Origin: Acidimicrobiia bacterium
GTDB taxonomy: Bacteria; Actinomycetota; Acidimicrobiia; Acidimicrobiales; Poriferisodalaceae
NCBI GenBank assembly: GCA_022826045.1
Contig: JAJDVQ010000008.1
Span: 1-64,000, forward strand
Direction of reading: 5' to 3'
DNA length: 64,000 nucleotides
The position numbers and the translations under genes were made by a program. Of the stretch, positions 34,869 to 44,221 are shown in pieces; positions within the stretch are counted from its first letter, which is position 1, and each line of letters opens with the position of its first letter. Below the pieces are notes generated by a model that ran no database searches, had not been told where the DNA came from, and saw only the letters and a program-made list of their open reading frames with translations.

Positions 34869-35088
34869 CCGAGTATTGCCACAGTTCGAGGTACGAGCCT
34901 GATCCACGCAGCATCACGCCGTCGGCCGACGAGCCGCTCAGCCCGACCGCCTGGTCTTTCAGCGGCGCAGGCGCCCGCCAGTGATCGCGCTCGATGATCT
35001 CCATGTCACATAGCGCGGTGTAGAACTGCACGGCTGCATCGAGATCGTCGACGACGAGTCCCGCGTGATGGATGCCGCGAACCTTCAC
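34783..35088 (-). CDS. VOC-family protein with a foreign C-terminus (probably truncated)
   Basis: 101 residues from GTG 35088, which overlaps the stop of the upstream two-domain VOC gene (GTGA). The N-terminal VRGIHHAGLVVDDLDAAVQF and SGSYLELWQYSAPAP are normal VOC strands with a metal His. After about residue 70 the frame runs through DNA that, in another frame, encodes an acyltransferase E2 tail, giving an Arg-rich ending (RPPAHRRRHER). The gene is probably a 3'-truncated dioxygenase-like gene and may be inactive. Confidence 0.65.
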   Translation of the reverse strand: MKVRGIHHAGLVVDDLDAAVQFYTALCDMEIIERDHWRAPAPLKDQAVGLSGSSADGVMLRGSGSYLELWQYSAPAPNHLSRVRPPAHRRRHERSVSLPAS

Positions 35089-35963
35089 ACAGCGAATTCG
35101 AACCGCTCGCGGACTTGGACGATGTTGCCCGACGGCTCGCGCGGGTAACCCGTGATGCTGCTGATGCGGTCGTCGTGCGCTGGTGCCGAGATCTCCTCGA
35201 AGCCGGCCGCGACTGCGTCGGCGTAGGCCTGCGTGACGTCGGCAGCTTGATACAGCACGGACGAGATCACCGGTCCGTGACGATCCATGAGCGCGTGCTC
35301 GGCGTCGAGAGCGGGTGCCGCCAGCACGCTGACACACTGGCGGTCGCCGTAGGTGTGGTCGGCGAGGTAGACGACTCCTTCGTTATCGCTGCGCGCATCG
35401 TGCACGATCCGCTGGCCCAATACCTCGCAATACCAATCGACCTGTGTGTTCAGGTCTCGGCAGAGCTGCACGACTCCGAGCGTCTGCAGCCCGACATGCC
35501 CGACGGGACGGAACTCGACGTCGGGGGTCTTGAAGCCGCCCACGTATTCCATGATCTCGACCCAGCGGCCCTCGGTGTCGATGGCCACAAAGCCGTTGTA
35601 CGTGCCGCCGAACTCCTCATAGGGCATGGCCACAGTGGCGCCGGCGGATTGCAGGTGATCGACGGTCTCAAGTGCGTTGGGGACGATCCAGCAGATGTGG
35701 TTGATCCCTGAGCCGTGCTCGGCAAACCACCGCCGTTCGTACTCGAATTGGTACGGCGGCGCTTCGAGCTGCATCTGGAACGGGCCGCCGCAGGCCAGGA
35801 AGGTGTAATCGACGCCTCCCTCGCCGGTGTGGTGCATGTCGGCGTAACCCTCCCAGTAATACGCGGGTATGGCGTGATACCAGCGCAGCCAGTTCCACAT
35901 GGCATCGCGTGGCTGGCGTTCGTAGATGCACAAGTGGTGGAGCTGATAGGCGGGTGCCTGCAC
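35085..35963 (-). CDS. Two-domain VOC-family protein (extradiol dioxygenase/HPPD-like)
   Basis: 292 residues. Two VOC modules (about 5-145 and 150-290) carry possible metal ligands: LHHLCIYE, INHICWIV, EIMEYVGG in the first and VGLQTLGVVQ, ISSVLYQA, IVQVRERFEF in the second. Could be an Fe(II)-dependent dioxygenase or a related enzyme; substrate unknown. Starts at GTG 35963. The following truncated VOC gene is coupled by GTGA, so they were probably partners in one pathway. Confidence 0.72.
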   Translation of the reverse strand: MQAPAYQLHHLCIYERQPRDAMWNWLRWYHAIPAYYWEGYADMHHTGEGGVDYTFLACGGPFQMQLEAPPYQFEYERRWFAEHGSGINHICWIVPNALETVDHLQSAGATVAMPYEEFGGTYNGFVAIDTEGRWVEIMEYVGGFKTPDVEFRPVGHVGLQTLGVVQLCRDLNTQVDWYCEVLGQRIVHDARSDNEGVVYLADHTYGDRQCVSVLAAPALDAEHALMDRHGPVISSVLYQAADVTQAYADAVAAGFEEISAPAHDDRISSITGYPREPSGNIVQVRERFEFAV

Positions 35964-35991
35964 GGAAACGGCCCTTCGGCGAGGCAGCGGG

Positions 35992-36069
35992 CGCTAGCTC
36001 TTCAGGTCGTTGCTGTGCCTGATGCTTCAACGACGCTTCGAGTCAGCTGACGCTAGCTCTTCAGGTCGT
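35992..36069. repeat. 19-bp direct repeat, 59-bp period, copying the end of the LLM gene
   Basis: CGCTAGCTCTTCAGGTCGT occurs at 35992-36010 and 36051-36069. The second copy is the last codons and stop of the LLM oxidoreductase gene; the first lies downstream of it, before the VOC gene. It looks like the scar of a short tandem duplication. Confidence 0.85.
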
Positions 36070-37066
36070 CGAAGATGGTCTGCCAGCGCTGGCGGTCGCC
36101 CTGGTAGGGGGCGTAGAAGCTGACCCGGTCCACCACGTCGTCGAAGCGGCGCTTCAGCTCGGTTGCCACCTGCTCGGGCTCGGCCACCACGGCGAACGCA
36201 TCGAGGATGTCGTCGTCCACCAGGTTGGCCATCTCGACCCAGCGGCCTTCCTTGGACATGGCGTTCAGCTCGGTCTGCATGTCGCCCCAGCCGTGACAGT
36301 CGAGCACGGGCCGGTACGCGGGCGTGGAGCCGTAGAACGCCACCTGCTGCTTGGTGGCCTGGCGCGCCTTCTCCATGTCCTCTTCGGTGTTGCCGGTGAC
36401 GATGAACGACGGGCCCGAGATGGTGATCTCGCTGGGGTCGCGACCGGCTCGGGCGGCACCGCGCTCGAGCGCCGGGATCGTCTCTTCACGCAGATATTTC
36501 TCGGTGGTGAAGCCGTGGCAGAGGAAGATGTCGCACGTCTCGCCCGCCACCGCGGTCATCAGCGGTCCCACGCCGGCCAGCGCCAGCCGGGGCGGTCCGT
36601 AGGGATTGGGCCCGGGATCGAAGAACGGCGTCATCAGCGTGTGCTCGTAGAAGTCGCCGCGGAAATTCAGCTTCTCGCCGTTGTTCCAGCAGTCCCAGAT
36701 GGCCTTGATCGCCATGATCATCTCGCGCATGCGGGCCGCCGGCTTGGACCATTCCATCGAGAACCGACGGGTGATGTGCGGACGGATCTGGCTGCCCAGA
36801 CCCAGGACGAACCGCCCTTCCGACAGCGTCTGGATGTCGTTGGCGCTGTAGGCCAGCGACATCGGGTTGCGGGCAAAGCCCACCGCGATGTTCGTGCCGA
36901 GGTCCACAGTCTCGGTCGCGTGTGCGACGAGCGGGAGCATCGTGAACGGATCGTGGCTGGTCTCTGGCACCCACAAGCCGTCGTACCCCAATGCTTCCTG
37001 TTCTCGACTCGACTCCATGAGGTTGTCGAATCCGCTTGTGACTCCGATGCCGCCGTCTACCTTCAT
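36053..37066 (-). CDS. LLM-class F420-dependent oxidoreductase (luciferase-like)
   Basis: 337 residues from ATG 37066. TIM-barrel bacterial-luciferase family: ALGYDGLWVPETSHDP, VDLGTNIAVGFARNPM, LSEGRFVLGLGSQIRPHI and GPPRLALAGVGPLMTAVAGE. In actinobacteria these usually use reduced F420 to act on small organic substrates; the cofactor is inferred from family. It ends at the direct repeat noted at 36051. Confidence 0.88.
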   Translation of the reverse strand: MKVDGGIGVTSGFDNLMESSREQEALGYDGLWVPETSHDPFTMLPLVAHATETVDLGTNIAVGFARNPMSLAYSANDIQTLSEGRFVLGLGSQIRPHITRRFSMEWSKPAARMREMIMAIKAIWDCWNNGEKLNFRGDFYEHTLMTPFFDPGPNPYGPPRLALAGVGPLMTAVAGETCDIFLCHGFTTEKYLREETIPALERGAARAGRDPSEITISGPSFIVTGNTEEDMEKARQATKQQVAFYGSTPAYRPVLDCHGWGDMQTELNAMSKEGRWVEMANLVDDDILDAFAVVAEPEQVATELKRRFDDVVDRVSFYAPYQGDRQRWQTIFDDLKS

Positions 37067-37133
37067 GGCGGGGACCATAGCGGTCCGCGCTCGCGGTGTG
37101 CCAGAAGCGCTGCGTGAGCAGCGCATGTGCGCA

Positions 37134-38180
37134 TCACAGTTCGGCCAGCACTGCCTCGGCCCGTTCGGCGAGCGACACGATGCTCTGCGGGAACTCGTGG
37201 ACCTCGGGGGGAATCTCGGGGATCGCGCCGCCCACATAGCGGGCATGCACGCCCTCGAGAATGCACGCCAACCGCCAGCTCGCGAACGCGAAGAACCATC
37301 TCATGGCGCTGACGTCACGTCCGGTCAGCTCGCCGTAGGCGTTCGCCAGCTCCTCGCGAGTCCAGAAGCCCTCGGCTGCGGTGGCGTCGTGGCCAAGGGG
37401 ATTGAAGCCGTCGCCGGGCTCCACCCAGTAGCCCAGCGAGAACCCGAAGTCGGCGAGCGGGTCGCCCAGCGTCGAGATCTCCCAGTCGAGCACGGCCGCC
37501 AATTCGCCGTCGACCCGCGACAGGCAGTTGTCCAAGCGGTAGTCGCCGTGCACCAGCGCGGCCTCGGTCTGGGGCGGAATGGACGCCACGAGCAGACCGT
37601 GAACGCTCTCGATGATCGGCATCTCCCGCGAGGTCATCGCATTGAACTGGCGACGCCACACATGAAGCTGCCGGGCGACGTAGTCGTTCGGGCGACCGAG
37701 GGTGTCCAGACCGGTTGCCTCGAGATCGGTGTCGTGGATGGCGGCCTGCACTTCGACCATCTGTCGGCTCAGCGCGCCCCGGGCCTCAGGCGTGAGATGA
37801 TCGGCATCGGCCAGCGAGCGCAGCACGGTGCCGTCCACGAACTCGGTCACGTAGAAGTCGGCGCCATTGACGTCGGCATCAGTGCAGAGGCCCACCACCG
37901 GCGGCGTCGGGACCGGCGTCGGCTCCAGCGCAGCCAGGATGCGGTGCTCGCGCACCATGTCGTGCGCCCCGGCCAGCAAGTGGGCCAGCGGCGGCCGGCG
38001 CAGCACCCACCGACGCCCTGCAGCATCGCTGACCCGGTAGGTGAGGTTGGAGTGGCCGCCGGCGATGATCTCGAACTGCAGCGGCGGGCTGAGCTCGACC
38101 CGGTCGGCCAGCCAAGCGGTCACTGGCGCAGCGTCGATGCCCGCGACTGCGCGGCTGCCTTGCTCGATCGCACCAGACAT
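37134..38180 (-). CDS. Phosphotransferase family protein (APH fold, ACAD10/11-like)
   Basis: 348 residues, paralogue of the gene at 24146. Key parts are GGHSNLTYRVSDA, LVHGDYRLDNCL (catalytic Asp and Asn) and LDWEISTLGDPLADFGFSLG (metal Asp). Likely phosphorylates a hydroxyl on an unknown metabolite, perhaps a hydroxyacyl-CoA. ATG 38180. It follows no partner closely; the LLM gene starts 67 bases downstream on the same strand. Confidence 0.86.
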   Translation of the reverse strand: MSGAIEQGSRAVAGIDAAPVTAWLADRVELSPPLQFEIIAGGHSNLTYRVSDAAGRRWVLRRPPLAHLLAGAHDMVREHRILAALEPTPVPTPPVVGLCTDADVNGADFYVTEFVDGTVLRSLADADHLTPEARGALSRQMVEVQAAIHDTDLEATGLDTLGRPNDYVARQLHVWRRQFNAMTSREMPIIESVHGLLVASIPPQTEAALVHGDYRLDNCLSRVDGELAAVLDWEISTLGDPLADFGFSLGYWVEPGDGFNPLGHDATAAEGFWTREELANAYGELTGRDVSAMRWFFAFASWRLACILEGVHARYVGGAIPEIPPEVHEFPQSIVSLAERAEAVLAEL

Positions 38181-38307
38181 CGTTCTGCTCTCCCCAGGTC
38201 GACGCCGAGGTCTCCATGATGGCCTCAGCCCTCCGGCAACGCCCGGTTTGAGTGGCGCGACGCTGCGCCAGCCTCACCGACACGGAATTTGAGATAATTG
38301 GAACCTA

Positions 38308-38336
38308 TTGAAATTTATTGGAAAATACCGTAAGTT
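38308..38336 (+). promoter_or_regulatory. Putative promoter of comEA
   Basis: TTGAAA (38308-38313) and TAAGTT (38331-38336) are 17 bases apart in an AT-rich island (38285-38340) that stands out from the GC-rich surroundings; the comEA ATG follows 20 bases later. Confidence 0.42.
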
Positions 38337-38355
38337 TCTCCATAGGGTCACAGAC

Positions 38356-39021
38356 ATGCGGGCGCCGGGCGCAGGCCCCTCAGCAGACGAGCCCTCAACC
38401 GACTGGCGTTCCGTGCTGGCCGAGTTGGCGGGTGTCGCGCGTCGAGCCGGCACGCTGCCAGTGCTGGTCGCGGCCGGGGCACTCGTTGCTGTCGTGGGCG
38501 TCGGTTTCCTCGTGGGCGTGCGGCACGGTGCGCCTGCGCCGATCGAGCTGCCTGCCGCAGCGCAGGGTGCGCCGCTGCCGATCGCGACAACGCAGCCTTC
38601 GATGCTGCGAGTCCACCTTGCCGGCGCCGTCGCCCAACCGGGGTTGTACGAGATACCCGCTGGCTTCAGGGTGGGCGATTTGGTCGACGCTGCCGGAGGG
38701 CCAGTCGCCGATGCCGATCTGGCAGCCGTCAATCTGGCCGAGCGGATGCGGGACGGCCAGCAGATCTATGTGCCGCTCGTGGGCGAGCAGCCCGTGATCG
38801 ACGCTGGCGGTGCCGCCACAGGCACGACCGGGCCGATCGACGTCAATGCTGCGACAGCGCTCCAGCTGGAAGGGCTGCCCGGCATCGGCCCGTCGCTGGC
38901 GGCGGCGATCGTGGCCTACCGGTCCGAAAACGGTCCGTTCGCGACGCTGGACGAGCTCGAAGAGGTGCCCGGAATCGGGCCGGCCAAGCTGTCGCAGCTC
39001 AGGACCCATGCGAAGGTCTGA
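38356..39021 (+). CDS. comEA: Competence DNA-binding protein ComEA
   Basis: 221 residues. One membrane segment (about 32-54, LVAAGALVAVVGVGFLVGV), an outside SLBB-like part (about 80-140, LRVHLAGAVAQPGLYEIP...GQQIYVPL) and a C-terminal double helix-hairpin-helix (about 155-221, LEGLPGIGPSLAAAIV, LEEVPGIGPAKLSQL) that binds DNA. It would hand incoming DNA to ComEC. ATG 38356 is preferred; an in-frame TTG at 38308 lies in the promoter. Its end overlaps comEC by 14 bases. Confidence 0.93.
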   Translation: MRAPGAGPSADEPSTDWRSVLAELAGVARRAGTLPVLVAAGALVAVVGVGFLVGVRHGAPAPIELPAAAQGAPLPIATTQPSMLRVHLAGAVAQPGLYEIPAGFRVGDLVDAAGGPVADADLAAVNLAERMRDGQQIYVPLVGEQPVIDAGGAATGTTGPIDVNAATALQLEGLPGIGPSLAAAIVAYRSENGPFATLDELEEVPGIGPAKLSQLRTHAKV

Positions 39022-40861
39022 TCCGGCCGGGGTCGCACTGGCGGCACCTCGGAGGTTCGGGGGGCTGAGCGCAGTCGACGACCGCTGGATCGTGGCAGGC
39101 GCATTCGGCACGGCGATCGGATCGATATGGGCGCCCGGCGTGTCGTGGTGGTGGGGAGCTCCGCTGATCGCTGCCGGTGTCGCCTCCCGCGCGCGGGTGC
39201 TCATCCCGTTGGGACTGCTGCTCGTGGGTGCGGCGGCGATGGGAGCTCAGCTCAGCCAGCTCGAAGCAGCCGTCGGAGGAGACGTCGAGGGCGAAGTCGT
39301 CCTCACCGCAGATCCCGAGTGGCGGGCTGGTGCCCTGGCTGTCCCATTCAGCGCGACAGTCGACGGCGAACGCTTCCGATGGGAGGGCTGGGCCCGCGGT
39401 CCGGCTGCATGGGCATTGGATGACGCCGCCATGGGGGAGCGCTGGCATCTGAGCGCGGCGGCCGAGCCGGCCGACGCCGCGGACCGGAACTTCATGTGGC
39501 CGCGCCACCTCGCGGGTGGAGCACAGATCCGCACGGCGCAGCGCATTGACGGCGGCGCTGCGCCGTTCCGTGTCGCCAACCGCTTGCGAGATGGCGTTGC
39601 CGCCTCAGCGACGTCGCTGTCACAGCGTGACGCCGCACTGCTCGCAGGATTTGTGTACGGCGACGACCGCGGGCAGCTGCCCGAGGTGGTGCACGACTTC
39701 AGGGCCACCTCGCTGACCCACCTGCTCGCCGTGTCGGGTTCGAACGTGGCGTTCGTGCTGCTGTTGTTCGCTCCGCTGCTGGCGAGACTGCGGCCGATGG
39801 TGCGGCTCGGCGCAGTCGGGCTGCTGCTTGCCCAGTTCGCCGTGCTGACCCGCGGGGAGCCATCGGTGCTTCGGGCGTGCGTGCTGGCCACCCTGGCTGT
39901 CGGTGCGCACGCGATCGGCCGACGGGCGTCCGCGCCTCGACTGCTGGCGACCGCTGTCATCGTGCTGCTGGTGGTGGACCCGCTGCTGGTGCGTTCAGTG
40001 GGCTTTCAGCTCTCGGTTGCCGCCACGGCTGCAATCGTGCTCGGGGCCGGCCGCGTCGCCGGACTGCTGCGAGGGCCTCCTTGGCTGCGGCTCGCGCTCG
40101 CCGCGACGCTGACGGCGCAGGCAGGCGTGCTGCCGGTCCAGCTCGCTGTGTTCGGCTCGCTCCCGCTGGCCAGCATCCCGGCCAACGTACTGGCCGGTCC
40201 GATCGCGGGGCCGGCCATGGTCTGGGGCCTCGTCGCAGGCCTGGCCGGCGGTGAGGCCGGAGACGCAGTCGCGGCAATCCTGCACCTGCCGACGAGGCTG
40301 ATGCTCGGCTGGGTCGCCGCCGTCGCCCGCTGGGGAGCGGGACTGGGATGGCCCTACATCGAGGCGCCCGAGATTGCGGGCATCATCGCGGTCGCAGGCG
40401 TGTGCACGGCCGTGGCGTTGTGGGGCCGCCGACGCATGGCCGGCCTCGGCGGCCTGGTGACGGCGGCATTCGTCATCGGGGTGTGGGCAGTGGCGGGTAC
40501 CCACCGGGCGCCGCCGCCGCAGGGCGCGCACCTGTGGGTGCACGATGACAACCCCGCAATCGTCGTCATCGATCGCCCCGATGCCGCGAAGGCACTCGAC
40601 CATCTCGCCACGGCAGGCATCGACGACATTGACGTGCTGGTCGTCCGCTCGGCAAGCCGGGCCGGCCGCGAGGCCGTACGGGCGCTGGCCGCACGCCACG
40701 AGATACGCAGCGTGCTCGCGCCCGAGCGCCTCGGCGGCACCATTCCGTACACGCCGGTACGCGAGCCGATCACGGTCGGCGGACTGCAGATCGAAGCTGC
40801 CGGCGAGCGGCTTGCTGCAACCCCCGCGGTAGCGTCGAATGGATGGCAGGCGGAACCGTGA
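39008..40861 (+). CDS. comEC: ComEC/Rec2 DNA-uptake channel with degenerate metallo-beta-lactamase tail
   Basis: 617 residues from ATG 39008. Order: N-terminal membrane segments and an OB-like extracellular part (about 20-190), then the Competence domain (about 195-480) with LLAGFVYGDDRGQLP, THLLAVSGSNVAFVL and many helices. The last roughly 110 residues (HLWVHDDNPAIVVIDRP...DDIDVLVVRSASRAG) follow the metallo-beta-lactamase order but lack the HxHxDH metal site, so no nuclease activity is expected. It forms the membrane channel for single-stranded DNA. Overlaps comEA by 14 and holA by 19 bases. Confidence 0.9.
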   Translation: MRRSDPAGVALAAPRRFGGLSAVDDRWIVAGAFGTAIGSIWAPGVSWWWGAPLIAAGVASRARVLIPLGLLLVGAAAMGAQLSQLEAAVGGDVEGEVVLTADPEWRAGALAVPFSATVDGERFRWEGWARGPAAWALDDAAMGERWHLSAAAEPADAADRNFMWPRHLAGGAQIRTAQRIDGGAAPFRVANRLRDGVAASATSLSQRDAALLAGFVYGDDRGQLPEVVHDFRATSLTHLLAVSGSNVAFVLLLFAPLLARLRPMVRLGAVGLLLAQFAVLTRGEPSVLRACVLATLAVGAHAIGRRASAPRLLATAVIVLLVVDPLLVRSVGFQLSVAATAAIVLGAGRVAGLLRGPPWLRLALAATLTAQAGVLPVQLAVFGSLPLASIPANVLAGPIAGPAMVWGLVAGLAGGEAGDAVAAILHLPTRLMLGWVAAVARWGAGLGWPYIEAPEIAGIIAVAGVCTAVALWGRRRMAGLGGLVTAAFVIGVWAVAGTHRAPPPQGAHLWVHDDNPAIVVIDRPDAAKALDHLATAGIDDIDVLVVRSASRAGREAVRALAARHEIRSVLAPERLGGTIPYTPVREPITVGGLQIEAAGERLAATPAVASNGWQAEP

Positions 40862-41814
40862 GGCTCATCAGCGGTTCCGACGAGATCCTCACCGCCGAAG
40901 CCGTGCTCGCCGCAATCGATGATCTGGTGGGAGACGCCGACCGGGCCGAAGTGCTCCACGAGTTCTCAGGTGACGAGTACACGGTCGAAGACCTTGTCAT
41001 CGCTGCATCGACGCCGCCCATGCTGGCCACGCACCGGGTCGTCGTCGCCCGCGGACTGAGCCGTTTCGGACAGCCCGACCTCGCAGCACTCATCGCGTGG
41101 CTCGACGATCCGTGCCCGACCACCGATCTCGTCCTGGAATGGGACGTCGGCCGCATCCCCAAGAAGCTCGCAGAAGCAGCCGAGACCGCTGGCGGCCAGC
41201 GGATCTCCGCCGACGTTCCGGGTGGGGCGCGCAACCAGAGGACGTGGACCACCGAACGGATCGCGGAGTCGTCGGTGGAGCTCGATGCCCGAGCCCGTGC
41301 GACGGTCGTCGAGCACCTCGGCTCCGATCTCAGCCGCCTGGGCTCGATCCTCGAGACCCTTGAGGCCGTCTACGGAGCAGGGATGCGCCTCGGCCCCGAC
41401 GACGTGCTGCCGTACCTGGGCGCCGAGGGCGATGTGCCGCCGTGGGAGCTGACCGACGCGATCGACAGGGGCGAGGTGGGCGCGGCGCTTGCCGTCCTGC
41501 AGCGAATGTGGGGCGCCGGTCGCCACCCGCTTGCCGTTGCTGCGTCGGTGACCGGCCACATCACCCGCATGGCTCGCCTCGACGGCGCTGCAGCAGCGAA
41601 CGAGAAGGAAGCGGCGAAAGTCCTCGGAATGCGCGGCTCCACGTTTCCTGCCCGCAAGGCACTCGATGCCTGTCGCCGGAGGGGGAGCGACGGCATCGCG
41701 CGCGCCGTCGAACTGGCGGCCGCGGCCGATATGGACCTGCGCGGGCGGTCAGGGCTCGATCCCCGCTGCATCACCGAGATTCTGTGCGCTCGGCTTGCCG
41801 CCGGCGCTCGCTAG
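40843..41814 (+). CDS. holA: DNA polymerase III delta subunit
   Basis: 323 residues, normal length. It has the clamp-loader AAA-like core of HolA: RLISGSDEILTAEAV, MLATHRVVVARGLSRF, LVLEWDVGRIPKKL and a C-terminal helical collar (GAALAVLQRMWGAGRHPLAVA). It opens the beta clamp as part of the loader. The comEC-holA-rpsT order is common across bacteria, which supports the call. Starts at ATG 40843 inside the end of comEC. Confidence 0.92.
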   Translation: MAGGTVRLISGSDEILTAEAVLAAIDDLVGDADRAEVLHEFSGDEYTVEDLVIAASTPPMLATHRVVVARGLSRFGQPDLAALIAWLDDPCPTTDLVLEWDVGRIPKKLAEAAETAGGQRISADVPGGARNQRTWTTERIAESSVELDARARATVVEHLGSDLSRLGSILETLEAVYGAGMRLGPDDVLPYLGAEGDVPPWELTDAIDRGEVGAALAVLQRMWGAGRHPLAVAASVTGHITRMARLDGAAAANEKEAAKVLGMRGSTFPARKALDACRRRGSDGIARAVELAAAADMDLRGRSGLDPRCITEILCARLAAGAR

Positions 41815-41816
41815 GG

Positions 41817-41846
41817 CTGGCTCGGGACCGGACGAACGAGAGCCAG
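41817..41846. terminator. Inverted repeat between convergent holA and rpsT
   Basis: CTGGCTC (41817-41823) pairs with GAGCCAG (41840-41846) over a 16-base loop in the 39-bp gap between stops. No T-run is seen, so its strength as a terminator is unclear. Confidence 0.4.
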
Positions 41847-41853
41847 GCCGGGC

Positions 41854-42111
41854 TCAGGCGCCGCGAGCAGCCCGGGTCGCCAGCCGCGACTTGCGCCGGC
41901 CGGCCTCGTTGCGGTGGATGACGCCCTTGGCGGCCGCCTTGTCGAGGCGCTTCTGAGCGAGGCGCAACAAATCGTCGGTGGGCTCTCCGGCGGCGGCCGC
42001 GCTGGCGACGGCCTTCTCGCGGGTCCGCAGCTCGGAGCGCACAGCGCGATTGCGCACGCGGCGCGCCTCATTCTGGCGGTTGCGCTTGATCTGGCTCTTG
42101 ATGTTGGCCAC
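41854..42111 (-). CDS. rpsT: Ribosomal protein bS20
   Basis: 85 residues from GTG 42111. Highly basic and helical: [20 protein letters not shown] at the start, [20 protein letters not shown] near the end. It binds 16S rRNA in early 30S assembly. An AAGGA ribosome site lies about 12 bases upstream. Divergent from lepA; the 101-bp gap must hold both promoters. Confidence 0.97.
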   Translation of the reverse strand: MANIKSQIKRNRQNEARRVRNRAVRSELRTREKAVASAAAAGEPTDDLLRLAQKRLDKAAAKGVIHRNEAGRRKSRLATRAARGA

Positions 42112-42212
42112 GCGGGCGAGTCCTTCTGCGAGTCGTACCGGCAGGCAAGAGGCCTGGCGAGCAGCACCGAACTGTCGCTGAACCGGCCCCGCAGGGTACC
42201 GTGCGGCCTGCA

Positions 42213-44054
42213 ATGCCCAACGTGCCCCCTGAGCCGGATATTCGGCAGGGTTCCGGGGCCTCAGGATCCTCCGGCCCCGCTTCGATACGCAATTTCTCGG
42301 TCATCGCTCACATCGATCACGGGAAGTCCACGCTGTCGGATCGGATCTTGGAGCTGACCGGCGCGGTGGAGGAGCGCTCCATGCGCGCCCAGTACCTCGA
42401 TTCGATGGATCTCGAACGCGAGCGGGGCATCACGATCAAGGCGCAGAACGTGCGGGTCGGCTGGCGCGGCCACACCCTGCATCTCATCGACACCCCCGGC
42501 CACGTCGACTTCGGGTACGAGGTGAGCCGCTCGCTGGCCGCGTGCGAGGGCGTCGTGCTGCTCGTCGACGCGGCGCAGGGCATCGAGGCTCAGACACTGG
42601 CGAACTGCTATCTCGCCCTCGAAGCGGATCTCGCCATCGTGCCGGTGCTCAACAAGATCGACTTGCCTGCTGCCGACCCGGACCTGTACGCGTCGGAGAT
42701 CGAGCGGGTGCTGGGCATCGATGCAGACGAGGTGCTGGCGATCTCGGCGAAAACCGGCAAGGGCGTCGAGGAGCTGCTCGACGCCATCGTCGAACGCATC
42801 CCGCCGCCGGGCGGTGACCCGAACGGCCCGTTGCAGGCCTTGATCTTCGACTCCCACTTCGATCAATACCGGGGCGTGATCTCCTCGGTACGCGTGATGA
42901 ATGGCCGGCTGCACACCGGTGACCGCCTGCGCTTCATGCATGCCGGCGGGGTCCACCTTGCCGAAGAGGTGGGCGTGCGAGTCCCGGCGGCGAAGCCGGC
43001 TGACGAGTTGGGCCCTGGCGAAGTCGGGTACCTCATCGCCGGCATCAAGGACGTCGCGGAGGCCCGGTCCGGCGAGACCGTGACCTCTGCTGCGGCTCCT
43101 GCAGACGCCCCGCTCGATGGCTACGACGATCCGAAGCCGATGGTGTTCTGCGGCTTGTATCCCGTCGACGGCGACGAGTACCCCGAGCTGCGTGACGCCT
43201 TGGCGAAGCTGCGGCTCAACGACGCGTCGGTCTCGTTCGAGCCTGAGACCTCGGGCGCGCTGGGGTTCGGGTTCCGATGCGGGTTCCTCGGGTTGCTGCA
43301 CATGGAAATCGTGCGGGAACGGCTCGAGCGCGAGTTCGACCTGTCGCTCATTGCGACTGCTCCCTCGGTGGCGTACCGGGTGCGGACCAGCGACGGCGAC
43401 GACGTGGAGGTCGACAATCCCTCGGACCTGCCGCCGGCGGCCCAGGTCGACGAGATCGCAGAACCCATGCTGAATGTGTCCATTCTCACCCCGAGCGCGT
43501 ACACCGGCGCGGTCATGGACTTGTGCCAGTCGCGGCGGGGCTCGATGTCGCAGATGGACTACCTCTCGCCCGAGCGTGTCGAGCTGCGCTACGAGCTGCC
43601 GCTGGCCGAGGTAGTCACCGACTTCTTCGACCAGCTCAAGAGCCGGACCCAAGGCTACGCCAGTTTGGACTACGACCACGCCGGCTACCGGGCGGAGCGC
43701 CTGGTGCGCGTCGACATCCTGCTCAACGGCGAGCCGGTCGATGCGTTCTCGGCCATCTGCCACCGCGACGCGGCCTATCCCTACGGCAAGGCCATCACAG
43801 CCAAGCTGGCCGAGCTCATCCCGCGCCAGCTCTTCGACGTGCCGATCCAGGCGGCCATCGGCGGGCGGATCATCGCTCGCGAGACCGTCAAGGCCAAGCG
43901 CAAGGACGTGCTGTCGAAGTGCTACGGCGGCGACATCACCCGCAAGCGCAAGCTGCTCGAGCGGCAGAAGGAAGGCAAGAAGCGGATGAAGGCCATCGGG
44001 CGCGTCGAGGTGCCCAACGAGGCCTTTGTTTCCGCGCTGCGTCTCGACCAGTGA
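42213..44054 (+). CDS. lepA: Elongation factor 4 (back-translocating GTPase LepA)
   Basis: 613 residues, full length. GTPase motifs are AHIDHGKST (G1), [10 protein letters not shown] (G2), DTPGHVDF (G3) and NKIDLP (G4); EF-G-like domains II, III and V follow, and the LepA-specific C-terminal domain ends with [20 protein letters not shown]. It acts on stalled ribosomes and in initiation. ATG 42213 is chosen over GTG 42201. Confidence 0.97.
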   Translation: MPNVPPEPDIRQGSGASGSSGPASIRNFSVIAHIDHGKSTLSDRILELTGAVEERSMRAQYLDSMDLERERGITIKAQNVRVGWRGHTLHLIDTPGHVDFGYEVSRSLAACEGVVLLVDAAQGIEAQTLANCYLALEADLAIVPVLNKIDLPAADPDLYASEIERVLGIDADEVLAISAKTGKGVEELLDAIVERIPPPGGDPNGPLQALIFDSHFDQYRGVISSVRVMNGRLHTGDRLRFMHAGGVHLAEEVGVRVPAAKPADELGPGEVGYLIAGIKDVAEARSGETVTSAAAPADAPLDGYDDPKPMVFCGLYPVDGDEYPELRDALAKLRLNDASVSFEPETSGALGFGFRCGFLGLLHMEIVRERLEREFDLSLIATAPSVAYRVRTSDGDDVEVDNPSDLPPAAQVDEIAEPMLNVSILTPSAYTGAVMDLCQSRRGSMSQMDYLSPERVELRYELPLAEVVTDFFDQLKSRTQGYASLDYDHAGYRAERLVRVDILLNGEPVDAFSAICHRDAAYPYGKAITAKLAELIPRQLFDVPIQAAIGGRIIARETVKAKRKDVLSKCYGGDITRKRKLLERQKEGKKRMKAIGRVEVPNEAFVSALRLDQ

Positions 44055-44221
44055 CCGGTGACCGTTGCGGAGGCGACGGAGCCCGCTGCTCCAGCGACCC
44101 GACAGTTCACAATGTCACAGAGTCCCCCTCCTCCGCTGTTCCCCCTGCTGGCAGGGAAAGGCATCGGTAGCATCGCGAGGCAAGCTGCCACAGTCCGCAC
44201 AGGATTGGCTGCGGAGGTGTC

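Noticed and set aside
44055-44221. Search for a CIRCE element before hrcA
   Set aside because: No TTAGCACTC-N9-GAGTGCTAA or close form is present, so HrcA targets must lie elsewhere.
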